This document shows positions 1 through 13,259 of a DNA stretch of 64,000 bases, in pieces. A program made the position numbers and the translations under genes. Location of the stretch: the NCBI GenBank assembly GCA_011009095.1, contig VTPC01004024.1:12147-76146 (forward strand), read 5' to 3'. Position 1 is the stretch's first letter. Every line of letters starts with the position of its first letter. The notes below the pieces were generated by a model. It searched no databases. It had not been told where the DNA came from and saw only the letters and a list, made by a program, of their open reading frames with translations. The DNA is from Ignelater luminosus. Its lineage: Eukaryota > Arthropoda > Insecta > Coleoptera > Elateridae.

Positions 1-3000
1 AAGCCATCAAAATAATAACGACGGATAGCAACCTCGAGGATCCATTAGGTCCTGTTTTCTCCTTTTCTAGCAGATAGCCGATTTTAAAAACTATGTTAAA
101 GAAAATCTTGATCTCTTGAATCAAAACTTGTAAAGACGTGACTTTAGCTTTTGCTGTCTTTGAAGAAAACGTTAAGAATTTTCAAAATTAGATTGAACTA
201 TTAAAATGCGTATTTGATATTTCAAACTCAATAATTTTACATCTATATGTCAGAGTAGAATGTATCTAGATTGACAGTACTTTCTGACTTCCAATTTTAT
301 TTGAAATGGAACAGTATTCATATTGAGTTTTCTATCATATTCAGTTATGGGCAGGAATCCAAATGAACCGTCAGAACTGAGAATGGAAATTATAGAGCAA
401 AAGATGTCAAACCCAAGCTTCAGAAGAGAAAGAATTGATTCAAAATAGAAAATCAAATTTTGACATGTGTTTGTTTTAAATCCAAAATGGTGGAATTTCT
501 CCACATGAAATTTTTTGGGACTTTGCAGGATGTCTTTCTGGTGACTTTCTAGTATGACTACGAAATTTTAGTTTGCAATTTGAAATTTCTAACTATGAAC
601 AGATTTGATGGTAAAGATTCTTTTGAACAATTGGATTACATAAACATGTTCTCTTTCTTTTATTCGCTAGAAATAATGTTTGAATGCGTAATTGTTATTC
701 TAGATTGATTACATTGCATTTACATGCTGAGGAATTTAGGCGCCTTTAGAAAGTTTGATCTTTACCATTATTTACTTTGTTTTCATTCTGTAATGCCTTA
801 GAACTCCACCCTTTTTGGCAAGTTACAAAGCTACTTTCACGCTAATGATTAGGACTTCTCTTTTTGTCATTTCTTATTTTTACATTAGTTGTGTTATTTG
901 CTACTGTATAATAAGTAAGTAAATTCAAGTATCTTCCGTACTTGAGTATAACCTTTTTGGTGATGCACACAAGGAATAATTTAGAAAGAGCGACTATATC
1001 CCGGAACAAGTATCAAAATGCAGTAAAGGTTCAAATTACCATGTACTAGAAGTTTAGAACCAACTTGACATTTTGACTAACATAATTTTGTTTTTATTAT
1101 AAATATCATAAGTATTCAACAAATGAAGAATTTGAAGACTTCTGATGTTTTTGCATTTATAGTATAATGTTTAATCCTTCTTTTTATTTATTACTTTGCA
1201 TGACTCTTTTATTTTCTAAATTTACCTACACTTTATACTATACCTGTTAGTAAAAACATTTATTAATCTAATTAATTAAAAAAAATGTATCAAGGTAGTG
1301 TCAACTTGTACCAAGTACCTACCTACTGTTGTTCGCAGTATTGGTATGAGTTAGACGCGATGCTGTTCCTTTCAAAACAGGCGTACAATTACTGAATATC
1401 ATTAGCATAATAATTATACAATAAGTAACTTTTAAATAATACTATTTACGTTTTCTACTATAAAATAATTCCACAATGAACTAATCAGATGCAAGTATTG
1501 TAACTGTTCTGACTATGCATATTTATTAATAAACATGATATACATTTTTGAGAAATATTTTTACATATTTATGAAGGTTAATTACGGCCAATCGACATTT
1601 TAACGATTTAAATCTACTAGTAAACTAATTTCTTGGCAAATTATCACTTTATATATCATAAACCTAAATCGATTTTTTCCACGAAAACTAGTTCGTAATA
1701 GAGATTCCTTGCACTTTGTCAATCGTGACGACCCATATATCTTTCATTTCAGTTCCGTAATTTAGTGCCAAACACATAAATTTAACACCGATGGCAAAAA
1801 TTTAAATTTTCTCGTATTACAAGAAATGTTGTTAGAATAATTATTATCGCAGTTACCCAAGTTACCAATATAATGTTTCATACTATGTTTATTGCTACTT
1901 GTTGTACTTGTTTTAAGGGGACTTTATGAGCCGGAAACCTTACACTATATTGCGGCAACGTTTTACCACTTCTGTGTAATCTGATTTTACGTCCCTCTCT
2001 CATATGTGTCAGTTGTTATACTTTCACCTATTGTGGTATTATGAAATTAGTAAAAATGTCCTTTATTTGAATTATTTTTTTCTTTTGTAGCTATCTTACT
2101 GAACATATCTATGTTGAAATTGTAAACAACTAGAAAGAAGCATATTAGCAATCCAGTTTTAACAATGATTTTCTGTAGATGTAATTTTAGAATTTGAATT
2201 TTACAAGGTTAATTTAATAAAAAAGGGCCAAGAATGTCCATAAAATATAAAAAAATGACGAAATTATAACAATCTTTACAACATATCCCTCATGTATTTT
2301 GCATGAACCACATTATTAACCATTCAGATGCCCAAAACCAGTTTTTTTGAAAAATTTTAACAAAATTAAAATCATGTATTGACTATAGAAATTAATTTAA
2401 AAAATAAATACTGCATTGAAACAAAGTTAGAAATTAAAAGAGACTATTAGATTTATTGGGTCTTTGTTATTGATCTACAAGGTTAATCGGGTATACAATC
2501 ATTGAAATTCCCAAATAATTTTTTGTTTGTTTTAAGTGCTTTAGAGGAATTTACAATAAACGATGGATGATATGTACTTCCTCTTCTAAAAAGTGGTTGA
2601 GTATTGGTTTTTAAATAATAAATTAATTAACAATGAGAAAGATTAGTTAATTATTCTTAAATAATTTTTAATAGCTAAAAATTATTACCTTAGCTTAACT
2701 CAAGGTTAAAAATACCGCCGAATAATTTTTTTAAATAAATTTTTACTTTCTAATAATTAAGATCTTCAATAGGCAAGGTTCTCAATCAATAAAAATTAAT
2801 ATACCTACAAATTAAGTGATACAATTTAAAATAATTAAGAAAATTTAAGGATTGCACAGAAATTTCAATTTCATAAATGGGTTAAGCACATTCAATATCT
2901 TATTAAGAGTGCAAAAATTTTGTTTATGTTTTTAAATTCCTCAAGAGTAAACTACCTTCGTATAAAGTTAATTAATATCTTATGCAAAAGAATTTTTACG

Positions 3001-4480
3001 CATTGATTTTCAAAACAAAATGTAAATAGCGTGTAATGATATAAATAACCGTTATGAATTACCTAATTAGTTAATTAAAACATAACGTAAATAGATACGC
3101 TTGAACTGTTAATATAATCATAATAAATTGTGACTGTACAAATTAACCAAAATCCTCGCCTGATATTTTTCTCGCCAACCTTTAAAACAAATATTGCAAT
3201 TACAATATCTATTAACACCTTTAACGCTAAAAGTTTAAAAAATATTAAATAAATCCACAGGGTAATCTAGTAATGACTTCTCAAACCTTATCATTTAAGA
3301 GTTGTATAAAAGGGCAAGGATTCCTACATGAAATTTAAAAACATTGAGAAAAATTCCATAAAAAGATATTATTGATTCATCTCATGTAATACACATTTAA
3401 AATTACATTTTTTTTAATGAAACACTCCGTAATCATTTGATTGTATTTAAGAAATTGTTGATCATCAATATTCAAATGAGGTACATTAACATTTTTTCTT
3501 CTCCCTCTCGTATTTTCCTTCTTCATTGCAGAACCTTGAACCTTAATAATTGCCATAATAACTGCTCCTTGATTACATCATATCTATTGATTTCCTAGCC
3601 TGTTTTCTTTGGCGTCACGCCGATTTTGCATTATTTGACATCATTCTATTTAGAGAGAACTCGACTTCGCATTGATTGAATTTTCTTTTGTAGAATCATC
3701 AAAAGTATCATGTAAAATATCTATCGGTCAGAATTCTGCTCCAACTGCTCCATTAGTATCAATTCATGGTCTCATTTGTGTTGCTTTTATCCAACAAAGA
3801 AGAGAAAATCTTGAAGCTGTAAACAGATGAAGAAGAAAAAGTAAAGAGAGATAAAAATCAAAAATATTTACGAATACCAATACTACTGAGACATCTTGAA
3901 TCAAAAACAAGCAAGCAAAACTATGGAATCTACCACACAAGATGGAAGTGTTTAGCAAAGAAAGGCTCAAAAAATGTTTAAGTCTTTCATAAATAAATTA
4001 TATAGAACAAGACTCACCTCGCAGTAATGCAGTAAAAGTATGTACCTCACAAAGAAGCTCGAAATTATCATTGTATGCTTGATCCGGAATTCAATACAAA
4101 CCCAGTTAAGATTTGCTTCATGCATTAAAACCTATTGTTAGGCTTAAGGTTTTACACGCCGTGTAATTCTAAACTATAAGCCAGGAGGAGTGATTGAGAA
4201 GAGCTAATTGGAAATAAAAAGATTTCAGAAGGACTTGCATCACAGTAAGTCAGTATCTAGGCAAAAAACTTGTTTACCACTTTTGAGAATTTGTATTCTA
4301 AGAATATTATGACAGTTAGTTTAAGAATCTAAAGAGAAGTAGGCAAAAAGTGATGATTCTCGAATTTTTACATAAAGGGCATGTTAAGTCATCTTCTACA
4401 CCTTAAACTACCGTGATTCACAAAGACACATATTAGAAGATCTAGGAGTGTCCAACTTTTTCTTGTTAGCTAGTTCAATT
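1..4480. other. AT-rich non-coding spacer
   Basis: No protein family, RNA gene or clear repeat was recognised. The open frames here are short, many use non-ATG starts, and they lack coding character. The sequence is rich in A and T homopolymer runs typical of insect intergenic DNA. Confidence 0.6.
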
Positions 4481-4497
4481 TAGACAGCTACTGTTGC

Positions 4498-4686
4498 TTA
4501 GCTAATTTGCTTTTGTGTTTCTAAGTCATCTTTGCCTTCTAGATTTTGTTTTTCAGCCCTTTTGGCTTTATATTGTTTTGCCATTTCACGTCCGGCGTGA
4601 CACTTTTTACAGAGATGGCATATTATTTTTACTTTCCATTTTCTCTTTACTTGTTTTCTTTGTTTTTCTTTAAAACTTAACACCAC
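4498..4686 (-). other. Lys-rich CxxC open frame, unrecognised
   Basis: This 62-codon frame is strongly basic and carries a Cys cluster (CHLCKKCH) after a Lys/Arg-rich stretch, with a Lys/Glu-rich tail. The Cys cluster suggests a zinc-binding fragment. There is no convincing start, promoter or partner exon, so it may be a fragment of a decayed gene or chance. Its function is unknown. Confidence 0.2.
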
Positions 4687-4979
4687 AAGATTTAGATATC
4701 TTGTCTAATCTAATTCCCATGTGTTGTTTTTTCTTGGTAAAAAGATACTCAAATTTTTAGATTTAGAAAGACATTTAAATTTTATTGGATTAAACATAAA
4801 TAAAAAACAAAACAAAAACAGGCAAAATGGAAATAAAAAGTATAATATGCAAAAATCTAGAAGCAGATGAAAGATGCATGAATTCATTAGTAGGGCAAGA
4901 AAAAGAAGATGAAACATTGAAGAAACCAAAACAAAAGATCTACGAAGATTTTAAAGAAACACTAAGGGCATTCCTCTTA

Positions 4980-7000
4980 CAAAATATACATAGTACATGA
5001 CAAATGCAAAAATAGAAAAACCAGATGGGTGGAGTGAAATGGAAACGCCACCAGAAATTGAACTAAACCGATGGATAAAAGCCGCAGAAAAAAGATGGTT
5101 GCACTGAGAAAGAACAACTAGAAAGTAACAGAACCACCTTCAGATTAGAAAGTATATTTAGGGCCGACTTAATCTGCTGTCTCAAAATTTCAAAAACCTA
5201 CAAGAAATTGACTTCACTTGTAGTTTGTAACCTGTATGGAACTTTTGCGTACTGCTCCGTCCTCCTTGTCTGTATTTTCTGAAAGTAACTTTGTGACAAA
5301 CCAAAGAATGTTTGTGAGAAGGGAACTAGGTTAAGTAGGCTGTTGCAGTTTACCAACAAGAAGGTGTCCTTGTAGAACTAGAACCTAAGAAGGTAAGTAA
5401 AAAGAAAGTTTAACTACAGAAAGTACAATAAAGAAACCACAAGAAGACTCTATAACTGACCTCGGTGTATGGTCTGAAAGGTTTCAAGTTTAAGATTCGT
5501 CAGAATCATTAACAGCTTCTTATCTCACCGCCAACAGCGAATGCGACTTTCGAACACAATTACACTCCAGACTGGCGTGTTGCAGGAATCGTTACTTTCC
5601 CAAATCCTCTTTGTATATTATTGTCACAATATCCCAAGATTTGCCCGTCTAGTTTGCTAATAATATCGCCCTTTGGGTCACAAAGGCGACCGTTACGTTT
5701 GAGCACTCGCTCGTCTAAAGAGCTGGTTCTGATTATGGCGGACTAAACCCAATGGCAATGAAACCCATGCCATCTTATTTCGACATTTTGACAGAACTGC
5801 AAGTTACGGATTCTAAGAAAGCGATGTTTGTCTGGGTTTTTAGGACATCCGTTTCCGCCTTTCACCATCGGTCATGGTCACCTGGGGACTACTTTCACCT
5901 ACACAAGTGCCTCAAACCACACTAAACGTAGCGTCTTTTGGCAAAAAGAGAGACGAATTGTAAGGAAATGCTTTCCTTGGATTGTTTCTACCTCCCGGGA
6001 AAGTTGTGCGATATACCATATGGGCTATCAATGTCAACTGCAAAGCTCCACTGGGTATACTGAGCAGCCAAGAAGCGTAAAACGCAAATCCAGATTTCCT
6101 CCTGCAATATTATTCAGGAAGTGCTAATCACCTGATTGTGGAACTTGAAAACATACAATTAGCTCTTCCTTAGACACCACAGCAATAATCCATCACCAAG
6201 AGCCCAAAACGAACAGTTTCTGTTGTTCTTTTGTTACAGATTCAATGTAGAAGAAATCGTATTTTATCGTCATTGTTCAGGCCATTATATTAGTATACCT
6301 CAAATAATCTCCGCTGCTGGTTAGTGTGGTTGGCTGGATGTTTTTCGGTTTTGTACAATGACCAAATTTCAAACCACCAGTACCGAATAGTTGAGCTATT
6401 TACTTCACAAGGCCTCAAAACCATCACACCAACCATCAGCCACGGGAGGTTGTTTGACCCTCTTATCTATCACCATTCAGCATTGCTGAACGTTTTTGCG
6501 CTTTCAATTTTCTGTTATTTGACTACTCAAGGGGAGATGAACTTGTAAACAGTCAGACGCTTTTGGCGGTTTCTTTATTGTCTAAAGCGCAAACGTACTT
6601 TAGTAAAACGCTAAAGAGATTTAAGAAAGAGTTATCGAGAAGACTGAGGTGATTTCTATTCTACAAAGTTCCACACCACACAATTAATAAGAGGAGAATG
6701 TACAAGAACAGAAAAAAGACCTTAAAACACTGTTCAAAGCTTTTTGCCTTTATCATTAGTAAACAGACAAAGAAACTTATAAAAATGACTGGCTAGTTGC
6801 AAAGAAAGAAATTGTCCACTCTTTTAAAGTTCTTAAATTACCGGTACCATATGGTATCTATCTCGTTCAGGACACGTACCTAAGAGTTGATGTTTTTAAC
6901 GAGCAAGACTTTTTTTAAATTCCTAGATGGGCAAACATTAAAAATGGTCTTTTGGCAGACACACCCCCACTATCTAGTTCAGAAAGCAAGATTTTTTTTG
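4980..7000 (+). pseudogene. Decayed coding-like region, family unassigned
   Basis: Several stretches on the plus strand read like protein but are interrupted and shift frame. A 34-codon frame at 5003-5107 is rich in Trp, Glu and Pro (PPEIELNRWIKAAEKRW). The frame at 5907-6173 has only two stops in about 88 codons and includes PPGKVVRYTIWAINV and HLIVELENIQLAL. Another stretch near 6785-6915 includes PVPYGIYLVQDTYLRVD. This is what an old gene or mobile-element open frame looks like after small indels and nonsense changes. I could not assign a family. Base composition is less AT-rich than the flanks. Confidence 0.4.
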
Positions 7001-7099
7001 CAAAATAGGAAAGTATTGCTGTAAGCTGTCCTAGACATTGGCAGTCATCAGTTGTTAGAGGAGTCCAATGAAAAGTACAATAAAACGTAATCTATGCTA

Positions 7100-9290
7100 T
7101 CCCTCAGAAAAAATGGCTTCGGCAGTTTATCTATTTTTTTGTTCTGATGTAGCCTTATTTTACATTCCATTCTTTGAGTTCAACACCTTCCAGTGGTAGA
7201 TTTCAAGGATAAATAAATCAGATTCTACCAAATGATTTGTTTAAGAAGCCGATTACCACGAGCAAAATTTCAGAATGGTATATGTTGTTGATCATTTCCA
7301 ACTTTTGATATTTCTAAAAACGTATGTTATGACAAGCGCAAAGAATTTTTTTATTAAACAAAAGAGTTTCTGCACTTTAAACTTAAATTCGTAAGAAATT
7401 GATTTAAATCAAGTCAAAAGAGCAAACCTTATTGCGCAAAAACACAAAAAAAAGAAAGATGCATTCAATTATGTAATCGTTTACGTAAATGGCAATCAGA
7501 TAAATTTGATTACTGAGAATTTCTCATGTTTTAAAAACAATGTAACGTATTTTTGTTAGACCTTTAATATTAGAAGGTATCGACTTGTGAAATATGTATC
7601 AAGTTTTTCAAGTAAACACGATTTCCACTATCTCTCAACCTCATGGTTCATTCAGTTGTTTCTAGATATTGCTTGTTATTTATCTTTTTTTAGAAATTGG
7701 GTTTGTCTTTGGTTCTATGTGTGGTCCGCAGAAAACGTTTGACCTTTCATCTGAACAAAATATTTTGAAATATATCTGTCCTTCTTTATCATGTTTCGGG
7801 TATTTTCAAGAGTTATCGTTAGTATAAAGATGTCAAGAAAGCATCATCAGGGTAGATTGTCAGGAATTTGCATATTATTTAAAATTTTATTTACATTATT
7901 AATAGACAAACCGAAACAAGATGTACAGGGTGGTCTAAGCTCTTTCGAAAATGAGTTCTTCTTGCTTACTAGTAGAGATGGAAGAGAAACTACTTAGTTA
8001 AGTACTTGTCATCTAATTTTTTGATTCAAATATAATGGCGAAAACAAAAGTTTGCTCTATTTTGTTTTTGAAATCCTAGGCGGAAACTGGTGATTTTAGG
8101 ATTATTGAGATATCGATTATAATCTGATGTTGAGCATTTTAATCAAATGATACAGATAAGATCAATTGAACAATTAACTAACTAAAATTACTTGGAAACT
8201 TTGCCTATATTCAGTAAATATCGATTGGATTTGATTAGTGGTGTTCCAGTTGCATTTGTTCTTACTCTAACAGAAGAAAACAAATTGTGCCTTAACTTTT
8301 ACCCAATAAGTACGTCACAGGTTACTATAAACGTTAAAGTTGTAAAGGTTAAATGAATTAAGGAAGACAAAAAGCATTTTAATCACATTTTCATGAATTT
8401 CCTAAACCATTAGTCACGTTTTCTATGGGTATGTTTACTTCAGAATCCACTAATAATTTTTCTTTATAATTAATTATGTAAATGGTTAAAAAAACCAATT
8501 AACAATAGTATGTATAAATCATCAATGTAATTCATGCAGTTATAATCTATTCCTGTTAAACTAAATTAGAATGAAATATTTGACAAATATAACATCATTT
8601 ACATTTAAATAATCTACTTTTATGGTTTCAAGAATAATTTTATTCATAAACTTATATGACTCTTATTTTCCCAAATTTAATGTCAATATTTTTAAATGTC
8701 CAGTTGCATAATTAATAAAAGAATTGTTAGATTTAAGGTACAACAGAAAAAATGTTTTTAAGTTAGTAAACAGCAATTTGTTGCAAAAGTATTTTACCAC
8801 AAGAGTACATAAATATTAATTTTTTTAATTGCACAATTATTTTAAGTGAAAGTAAACACGTTAATAAAATAATAACATGACGCATATTAAAGAAAATCAT
8901 ATTTAATAAAGGTTAACATTATAAAAAAAAACTTCATTGTCAGATAAGTTCAAATGCGTTCCTTAAAAAAAATCAAGAACAAAACCTCACATACAAGGCA
9001 AATTTTCCTTATATTTTGTCTTAAATTTTGCTATAATTATGCAAACGTCTTAAGATTTCATCACGAGACATTAAATTACAGTTAGATTCAAGAATTCGCC
9101 AAATCATTCACATAATAAACCAATAAAAACCATAAAAATCACAAAAAAACTTCATTATCTTAACATCTACCTATCGCGACAAGGTCAAAAAACACGATTG
9201 TATTTTTTTTCACACATTTCTCGACAATAATCGTAACGTATCCGTATGGTCATTTAAACAAGGCTGTAAGGGGAAACCAAAGGCGTTCAC
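7100..9290. other. AT-rich spacer
   Basis: No gene was recognised. A short motif at about 7924-7935 (ACAGGGTGGTC) resembles termini of insect DNA transposons, but no partner end was found. The rest is AT-rich with poly-A/T runs. Confidence 0.5.
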
Positions 9291-9299
9291 CGTTCTCAC

Positions 9300-9306
9300 T
9301 ATAAAA
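9300..9306 (+). promoter_or_regulatory. TATA box of the 9.39-kb cuticle-like gene
   Basis: TATAAAA lies about 94 bp upstream of the ATG at 9394, which predicts a transcript start near 9330 and a 5' UTR of about 60 nt. The placement fits a single-exon insect gene. Confidence 0.7.
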
Positions 9307-9393
9307 ACGGAAGCTCTAATCCTAGTGAACCCAAAGTCAACTTCCAAGTCTTCTGTTGTACACAGCACAGACCTACTTAAACACTTCTTCAAA

Positions 9394-9702
9394 ATGTTCA
9401 AGCTGGTGGTGTTGTCTGCTCTCTTGGCCCTTGCTGCTGCCGCTCCAACCCCAGGACACCTTTTGGCTGCCGCTCCCGTGGTCCACAGCGCCATCGTCGG
9501 TAGCATACCCACTGCCGTCAGTCACCACAGCAGTTCCATCGTACACAGTGCCGCCATTGTAGCTCCTGTTGTACACGCTGCTCCCATCGTACATGCCGCT
9601 CCCATAGTACATGCTGCCGCCATCCCAGTCGCTCACCACGCAGTTGTTGCCCACCACGCCGCTCCACTTGCAGTCGCTCATCATGGATTACTTTTCCATT
9701 AG
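9394..9702 (+). CDS. Small secreted Ala/His/Val-rich cuticle-like protein
   Basis: The 102-residue frame starts at the ATG at 9394 (context AAAATG). This start is chosen over upstream in-frame codons because it sits below a TATA box and opens directly with a signal peptide ([18 protein letters not shown]). The mature part is low-complexity: Ala-Pro-Val-Val-His and Ala-Pro-Ile-Val-His units through the middle, a His/Ala-rich tail, and a GLLFH end. No chitin-binding Rebers-Riddiford motif is visible. The MFKL leader and hydrophobic Ala-rich repeats are known from low-complexity insect cuticle proteins, so a structural role in the extracellular cuticle is inferred. Unlike the gene at 48.2 kb, it has no intron after the MFKL codons. 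Codons are GC-rich compared with the flanks. A poly(A) signal follows about 100 bp downstream. Confidence 0.85.
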   Translation: MFKLVVLSALLALAAAAPTPGHLLAAAPVVHSAIVGSIPTAVSHHSSSIVHSAAIVAPVVHAAPIVHAAPIVHAAAIPVAHHAVVAHHAAPLAVAHHGLLFH

Positions 9703-9731
9703 GGCCTACACAAATTAACTGTCTGATATAA

Positions 9732-9755
9732 AAATGGTACCTTTGTGTACCATTT
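9732..9755 (+). promoter_or_regulatory. Perfect hairpin in 3' UTR
   Basis: AAATGGTAC at 9732-9740 pairs perfectly with GTACCATTT at 9747-9755 around a 6-nt loop. It lies 30 nt after the stop codon and upstream of the poly(A) signal. A role in mRNA stability or processing is only an inference. Confidence 0.5.
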
Positions 9756-9800
9756 GCCTTTTTGGGTTTCTCATTTGTAAATAATACCAGAATTTTTGTA

Positions 9801-9806
9801 AATAAA
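9801..9806 (+). terminator. Poly(A) signal AATAAA
   Basis: A canonical AATAAA lies about 100 nt downstream of the stop codon of the cuticle-like gene and is followed by a T/G-rich stretch. Confidence 0.75.
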
Positions 9807-10865
9807 TTATTTCATAAAATCTTGTCTTTTATTTAAAGATGGTATAAGTGTTTTAAAATAATTGATATTAAGTTATAATTCTGTTATCAAGCAAGAGTTG
9901 AGTATAATTTTCTCGAATATTTTCAAAAAATAGTATGTAAACGTTTTTATCATTAGGTATATTCTGCGAAAAGTTGAATATTAAATGGTGATGTGCATGC
10001 ATATTTACCAGCTCTACAGAAGATAGAGTTAATATGTCATGTTTTTCTAACGATGGTTTTTAAAAATAACTTCCTTGGCGCATCTCAAGGATTACTGCAT
10101 GAAAGCATCTACATTAGATTTACGGTCTAGTTCCATCTGAAGTATTTGCTGCGGTGTTCATATCATATCAGCATTCACCCGTGTTGTTTTTCATTGATTT
10201 CCGTTTCCATCCTGATTTGTGATTTTTTTATTGTATTTCTTTGTCAGTGAACGTGGCTTATAAAGATTTATTTTGACAGTTCCTTATACTAAAAATGATA
10301 TTTAAGAAAATTATGTTTACTGTAAGATAAGTTCAGTAACTTCACAACACGAACCTTCGTGAGTAGCCATGACAACTACGCTCATTTGAGTTGTTTAACG
10401 TTCACAAACAAAGTTGAAGGTGTGGCTGTTTAGCTGGAAAAGGGATAGTAAAAGTTGAGACTCATTGTCAAATACCTAAAGAGGAAAGAAAGTGTAAAAT
10501 GAAGATATTTCAGATATACAGTTGCCACTTTCTCAGATTTCACTATTTATAATCAATAGAATCAATATTGTTAACGGTAACAAAGTGTTGAAATGAGTAA
10601 GATATGATATTCTTTATTTTATATTAACATACATATCGGAAAACGATTAATTCCATTTTTATTTTATTTTATTTATTATTTCGAAGCCACTCCCCCTTGC
10701 TTACTTACCTTTCACAATATTACAGTCAAATTAGGGGTTTTTCCAGAAAAGTTCACAAAAGTTTTAATACTTTGTAGGGCCCATGATGTACGAAACATAA
10801 TTATCTTAGCACAAAATACATTCTGTACAAAATTAAACTAGACAAAATCTTTAGATCAAACGAAC

Positions 10866-11570
10866 TTACCTTAAGTGAAATTCGATCTTGATCATATGAA
10901 AGCCTCGTCGAAGGCTTCTTCTTCTTTCTAAATAGATAAAGATGGTTCGAGCTACACAAACACTCGGTTCCTCATCGTAGAATGCCAAAGACAACAAGGG
11001 TTGTGGCCTATTCTTACCAGAAGTTTTAATTCTCATTGGGATTTTTATTTCAACCCTATCAACACACTTCGCAACGTTTATAATTTCTATATTAGAAAGA
11101 GTTTGCACACGTTACCCGGTTGCGAGTGCTAAAAGAGTAGCCAATTTACAAGTTAACCTTTCTAAGAAACTATCTTGCAGTTTAAGATACCCCAAAACAA
11201 CCGCTGTATCCCAAATGTAATCATACCTAGGTTTATCCGGCCTTAAAAAACCTTTTAACTCTAAAATCCTGGGCAATATCAGGCCCAACTAATAGTGCAG
11301 TACCAGAACGATAAGAATTTGGCGTACCATAAGATGCTCCTTTATTGAACTGGATTGTAAGAAATTCCAATAAGAAGGAAATGGACGCAGAAAAGACATC
11401 CAGCCCTCTTTCCATACAAAATTGCCACCAAAGCTTAACACCATCATTATATTGCTTGAGTGTTGAACTAGTAACTGACGATAAACAAATATTAATCGAA
11501 GAATCGGGAACATCTCTTGGATGATAAGACCCCTGCAACCAACGTAATCTTCCGCCACAGCGGATGCGGA
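10866..11570 (-). pseudogene. DIRS tyrosine recombinase relic, 3'-truncated
   Basis: The N-terminal SAM-like DNA-binding domain is clear (SSTLKQYNDGVKLWWQFC, FLLEFLTIQFNKGASYGT). After a break near 11.23 kb the catalytic domain begins (WDTAVVLGYLKLQD, KLATLLALATG) with a stop just before RVQTLS, where the first catalytic Arg belongs. It continues through IPMRIKTSGKNRPQPLLSL. The downstream HxxR and Tyr box was not found below 10.87 kb, so the recombinase is truncated as well as frameshifted. Confidence 0.75.
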
Positions 11571-11754
11571 CTCCTGTTAGGAGAAAAAAGCATATCAATG
11601 TTGGGTTCAAAAAATAACGGTTCCTCAACCAACAATGAGAAAAACATAGGGTACCACGGCTGCGAAGGCCAAAAAGGAACAACGACTATCCCTTCTGTAA
11701 TACTCTCAAAATAAGTATAAAAGGGGAAACGCATAAAAGAAAAAACGTTTCCAA

Positions 11755-12278
11755 TCAATAATAAAAGCATCTTACATTTAGTATTGATTCGAGAAGATTC
11801 TGGAAGTCAAAATCTCTCAACAATCCTGTTAAATACAAATCCACAAGCTCATATTCCCTTTCTACCGCTAATATCCTAGACTCCGCATCTGCTTCCTTAT
11901 TATCAGAAGAACAAATGTAAGGGGCAAAAATAAATATGTTTCGAACCTGACACCATTGCCAAATTTGCCTAGCCAAACTGTTGAGCTTCCAAAATCTAAT
12001 GCTGCCTATTCTATTAATATAAGAGATAGCAGTTGTATTATCAATGCGACACAAAATATTACAATTTGACAGATCATTAGCAAAATATTCTAATCCGAAA
12101 AAAGCAGCCAAGAGTTCCAAAAAATTTATATGATGTTCCCTTTGAGCTTCTGTTCACAACCCGTTAGACCTGATACCTTCACAATAACACTCCAACCAGT
12201 TATCGAAGCATCGGAAAAAATTTCCAAACCAAAACCATCTTGTTTAATAGAATTACAACAATTTGGGATGTTAAAGAG
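11755..12278 (-). pseudogene. DIRS RNase H relic
   Basis: The acidic residues of an RNase H fold appear in order: FSDASITGWSVI (Asp), ELLAAFFGLEYF (Glu), CRIDNTTAISYINR (Asp) and SSDNKEADAESR (Asp). The domain follows the reverse transcriptase on the same strand, as in DIRS elements. A frameshift near 12.12 kb separates the first Asp from the rest. Catalytic residues are kept although the polymerase motif upstream is damaged. Confidence 0.75.
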
Positions 12279-13255
12279 CTACCAATTGAAATCAGCCGAC
12301 AATGACTTCGGTATACTAATAAGCGACTTCTTTAAGGCAATACATTTATTTCGCTCAAACAACTTCGTATATAACCAACCATAACGAACAGCCGAACAAA
12401 CAGATATTAAAGTGCCAACTAATTGAGCAAAATCCCTTTTGGAGCACTCCTTGGATACTAAAAGCCTTTTAATTAAATGAATTAAATCCATTCGCTTAGT
12501 GTCTGAAAGAGAGATGGTCAAATCCAAAGAGTTATAAATAAAGCCTAAATATTTGATCTCTTGTGTAGGAGAAAGGCTACTTTTATCCAAATTATTTAGG
12601 AAACCCAATTCCTTTAAAATAGATATCGTCGCCTGAACATTATCCTCACATTCTTTAAAAGAATTGCCAAATAACAAAAAATAGTCTAAATATAAAACAG
12701 AAACATAACCGTCTCTTCGTAAATAAGCCAAAATCGGCTTTATTAATTTAGTAAAGATAAAAGGAGCACAGCTCAAACCAAAAAGCAAACAATTATATTG
12801 ATAAAGAGCGCTTTTAAAACGGAATCTCAAATATTTCCTATGAGACTTTAATAGGTACCAAAAGGTAGGCATCTTTGAGATCCAAGAAAGCCATAAAACA
12901 ATTTCTCGTTATCAACCTCGAAACTGTTTTTATAACCCTCAATCTTAAAGTGTTCAGAAAACACAAAATTGTTGAGAGATCTCAAATTGAAAATCATTCT
13001 GTAAAAGCCGTCCCGTGTGGAAACTAAAAATATATTGGCCAATACATGGACGCACTTTCACTAATAGCTCACATCTCCAAAAGTTTTGAAACAGAAGCTT
13101 GTAAAAGCTCTAATTCTTTATTCGACCAATTAATCTGTTTAGGGAGAACCCCCTGCCTAGGCGTTCTAACAAAAGGTATAGCCAACGTAGTAGAACCCTA
13201 TTGGTCGTAAAATTACGCCAAGCATGGGAAAAATGTCTTAACCTACCACCAGGTC
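12279..13255 (-). pseudogene. DIRS reverse transcriptase relic
   Basis: Recognisable parts in order are QINWSNKELELLQASVSKLL near 13.1 kb, a fingers/palm segment (FYRMIFNLRSLNNF), FRFKSALYQYNCLLFGLSCA, and the catalytic motif, which here reads YLDYFLLFG. The family has two adjacent Asp residues in that motif. Here the second Asp is replaced by Tyr, which would abolish polymerase activity. The thumb segment (KYLGFIYNSLDLTISL) and a long helical tail follow. Frameshifts or stops occur near 13.06, 12.86 and 12.28 kb. Confidence 0.8.
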
Positions 13256-13259
13256 TAAT

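Noticed and set aside
2041..2055. Micro-exon ATGAAATTA followed by GTAAAA, like the 48.2-kb gene
   Set aside because: No TATA box at proper spacing and no downstream exon with a matching leader was found.
9210..9684. Open frames antisense to the small cuticle gene
   Set aside because: Shadows of a GC-rich repetitive coding sequence; no promoter or family features.
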